DNA from: an uncultured Actinomycetes bacterium
GTDB taxonomy: Bacteria > Actinomycetota > Actinomycetes > Nanopelagicales > Nanopelagicaceae
Reading direction: 5' to 3'
DNA length: 7,133 bases
Assembly: GCA_903839585.1 (NCBI GenBank)
Contig: CAIMCU010000094.1
Location: 1-7,133 of the forward strand
Shown in pieces: positions 5,884-7,133 of this stretch. Made by a program: the position numbers and the translations under genes. The notes beneath the pieces are model-generated. The model was given only the letters and a program-made list of their open reading frames with translations, did not search any database and was not told where the DNA came from. Position 1 is the stretch's first letter. Every line of letters starts with the position of its first letter.

Positions 5884-6092
5884 TCGATCGAGGTTATTGC
5901 AGATTTTGAAGCTGAACTCTTTTTGCGCTCCGCTGTGAGCGCATAAGAAATCAAGACAATAACTGCAAAGAGTCCCACTGGAATCGCTACAAATATAGTG
6001 AAGGTTTCAATCGCTGTTAAGCCTTCGCCTGGCATCGCACCATCTTCTTGAGGTGCCATGAATAGAACCGATGCGAGTGCGTGTAATGACAT
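5880..6092 (-). CDS. small single-span membrane protein of unknown function
   Basis: I do not recognise a family. From the ATG at 6092 the product has 70 residues. An in-frame TTG at 6110, immediately after the HNH stop, would add six. After a weakly hydrophobic start (SLHALASVLFMA) and an acidic, Gly-rich stretch (about 15-24) comes one clear membrane segment, about 30-52 (TFTIFVAIPVGLFAVIVLISYAL without its flanks). A basic, Ser/Lys-rich tail follows (AERKKSSASKS), suggesting the C-terminus is cytoplasmic. No clear Shine-Dalgarno precedes the ATG. The start lies 18 bp after the HNH stop on the same strand, so translation is probably coupled to that gene. I have a vague memory of similar small membrane proteins next to HNH genes in actinobacteria but cannot confirm it. 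Its stop overlaps the pepN stop. Confidence 0.7.
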   Translation of the reverse strand: MSLHALASVLFMAPQEDGAMPGEGLTAIETFTIFVAIPVGLFAVIVLISYALTAERKKSSASKSAITSID

Positions 6093-6110
6093 GGAGTTAG
6101 TGTAAATCAA

Positions 6111-6626
6111 TCAAGCGGTAGCTGCAGCCACTCCAAATGGCTCTAAGTATGGAAACCATCTCGAATCTGTTCGGCCGGTTCCAAGAATCCTCCATGCCGC
6201 GCCCACCGGTTCGCGTGGAAGTGAGCGCAGTTTCCAACCTAAATCTTTGAGTGGTTTATCTGCTTTCACATGGTTGCATCGGTGGCAGGCAGAAACCACA
6301 TTGTCCCAATTGTGAGCCCCGCCACGAGAGCGAGGAATAACATGATCAATCGATGTTGCATTTGCCCCACAGTAAACACAACGGCCACCATCTCGGGCGA
6401 AGATTGCACGACGAGAGAGTGGTACGGCGTGACGGTATGGAATCTTTACAAACTTATTGAGTCGAATAACTGACGGGAGATCGAGCTGACCTGTTGCGTA
6501 ATGCAAAACCTCACCGGTGGACTCAACCATTGTTGCTCGGGAGTTAAGAACAAGTAAGAGCGCGCGGCGTTCAGTGACAACACCCAATGGTTCGTAGGTG
6601 GCGTTGAGTACTAACGTCCTAGACAT
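6111..6626 (-). CDS. HNH endonuclease-domain protein, actinobacterial housekeeping type
   Basis: The product has 171 residues. The start is set at the ATG at 6626, giving MSRTLVLNATYEPL, the typical N-terminus of this family as I know it; GGAG (plus 6636-6639) lies nine bases upstream. An N-terminal domain (1-70) precedes the HNH fold. That fold has zinc-binding pairs C83-x-x-C86 and C114-x-x-C117, the catalytic-type D94-H95 in SIDHVIPRSRGG, Asn109 in WDN, and Asn118 after the second pair. The architecture is that of a metal-dependent DNA nickase or endonuclease, but no substrate can be inferred. No methyltransferase, integrase or toxin/antitoxin partner is nearby, so it is not evidently part of a restriction or mobile system. 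It is followed on the same strand by the small membrane protein gene and diverges from mscS with a 96-bp gap. Confidence 0.9.
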   Translation of the reverse strand: MSRTLVLNATYEPLGVVTERRALLLVLNSRATMVESTGEVLHYATGQLDLPSVIRLNKFVKIPYRHAVPLSRRAIFARDGGRCVYCGANATSIDHVIPRSRGGAHNWDNVVSACHRCNHVKADKPLKDLGWKLRSLPREPVGAAWRILGTGRTDSRWFPYLEPFGVAAATA

Positions 6627-6635
6627 AGCTTCGCG

Positions 6636-6639
6636 CTCC
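6636..6639 (-). promoter_or_regulatory. ribosome binding site that selects the HNH protein start
   Basis: On the minus strand GGAG (plus 6639 to 6636) lies nine bases before the ATG at 6626. This supports the shorter start over the in-frame ATG at 6704, which would add 26 residues not expected in the family and leave only 18 bp to the divergent mscS start. Confidence 0.6.
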
Positions 6640-6722
6640 AGTTCCAGCGCGTGGCTCGCGCCGATTGGGTTATCTTGCACCAATATGGGCATTCGGAACA
6701 GCATTTAGATAGGGTGGCGAAC

Positions 6723-7133
6723 ATGAACGAACAGACCCGTAACCTCCTTGAGTGGCTTAGCGGCGCCCCCCTACGAATTTTTGCAATCCTTCTGGCTGCC
6801 TGGGTGGGTCGAGTTGTTGGTGCCCGCGCTATAACACGTGCCATAAATAAGTTAGCAACAACGGATCTAAAGCCAGGGCCTGGAGTGGCAAAGCGTCAGG
6901 CAGAGCGCGCGCGAACAACTGGTTCGGTTCTCTCCTCTATTCTCAACGCTGTGATCTGGATAATCGCACTTGCGATGGTCCTTGGAGAGTTTGGATTTAA
7001 TTTAGGTCCAGTTATTGCATCTGCAGGTGTAATTGGAGTTGCGGTTGGTCTCGGAGCACAAACTCTCGTACGCGATATCTTGTCAGGTCTCTTTATGCTC
7101 GTTGAGGACCAGTACGGAGTGGGCGATGAAGTC
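6723..7133 (+). CDS. MscS-family mechanosensitive ion channel, N-terminal part
   Basis: The 137 visible residues, with the frame open to the window end, form the membrane part of a small-conductance mechanosensitive channel. These channels open under membrane tension and release solutes during hypo-osmotic shock. Hydrophobic segments lie at about 17-37 and 70-90. They are followed by the pore-lining helix, about 94-127, with the characteristic Gly/Ala packing AGVIGVAVGLGAQTL (101-115) and then RDILSGLFMLVED (117-129). YGVGDEV (131-137) opens the cytoplasmic beta domain. A charged loop (about 44-65) separates the first two spans. The ATG is preceded by AGGGTGG (6711-6717) at 5-base spacing; an in-frame GTG at 6714 is possible but lies within that site. 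The gene diverges from the HNH gene. Substrate preference and C-terminal domains cannot be judged. Confidence 0.92.
   Translation, partial: MNEQTRNLLEWLSGAPLRIFAILLAAWVGRVVGARAITRAINKLATTDLKPGPGVAKRQAERARTTGSVLSSILNAVIWIIALAMVLGEFGFNLGPVIASAGVIGVAVGLGAQTLVRDILSGLFMLVEDQYGVGDEV

Noticed and set aside
6627..6704. Longer HNH protein start at the ATG at 6704
   Set aside because: The added 26 residues are not typical, and the ATG at 6626 has a GGAG site and the family N-terminus.
1..7133. CRISPR array, insertion sequence, prophage or defence system
   Set aside because: No regularly spaced repeats, transposase, integrase or terminal inverted repeats are visible; the lone HNH protein has no restriction or mobile-element partner here.

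Overview
This looks like an ordinary chromosomal stretch from an actinobacterium with moderate G+C and tightly packed genes. The lineage clues are an RpiB of the mycobacterial type (GGSGNGEQ active-site loop, REHNN motif), a PepN of about 844 residues with the actinobacterial N-terminus (NLTRAEAKERSSLI), a small HNH protein beginning MSRTLVLNATYEPL, and a tRNA-Gly with encoded CCA. The unremarkable base composition, very short or negative gaps between genes and small secreted proteins would suit a streamlined freshwater actinobacterium of the acI/Nanopelagicales kind, but that placement is inference. From memory, rpiB, pepN and an HNH gene also lie close together in Mycobacterium tuberculosis, which would make the middle of this window a conserved actinobacterial neighbourhood.

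Layout: a partial tRNA-Pro(UGG) on the minus strand (1-43) diverges from tRNA-Gly(UCC) (119-192). Four bases beyond the tRNA-Gly is the stop codon of a minus-strand gene for a secreted collagen-like protein (197-1135). It diverges from a plus-strand gene for a second secreted, helical, lysine-rich protein (1391-2071), which also ends in a short Gly-X-Y run. The intergenic region between them holds nested inverted repeats closed by a perfect 10-bp pair of arms (1176-1313). This is the most unusual non-coding signal in the window. A strong intrinsic terminator (2105-2143) ends the second secreted gene.

Next come housekeeping genes: rpiB (+), trmB (-), pepN (+), a small single-span membrane protein gene (-) that is probably coupled to an HNH-protein gene (-), and a MscS-family channel gene (+) cut by the window end. 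The convergent pairs rpiB/trmB and pepN/small membrane protein overlap at their stop codons by 8 and 4 bp. The divergent pairs collagen-like/secreted, trmB/pepN and HNH/mscS share short promoter regions.

Functionally the window mixes carbon metabolism (RpiB), tRNA supply and modification (two tRNAs, TrmB), peptide turnover (PepN), envelope proteins (two secreted proteins, a small membrane protein, MscS) and a stand-alone HNH nuclease-like protein. I see no mobile element, CRISPR array, defence island or biosynthetic cluster. The items most worth checking are the structured intergenic element and the paired Gly-X-Y secreted proteins.
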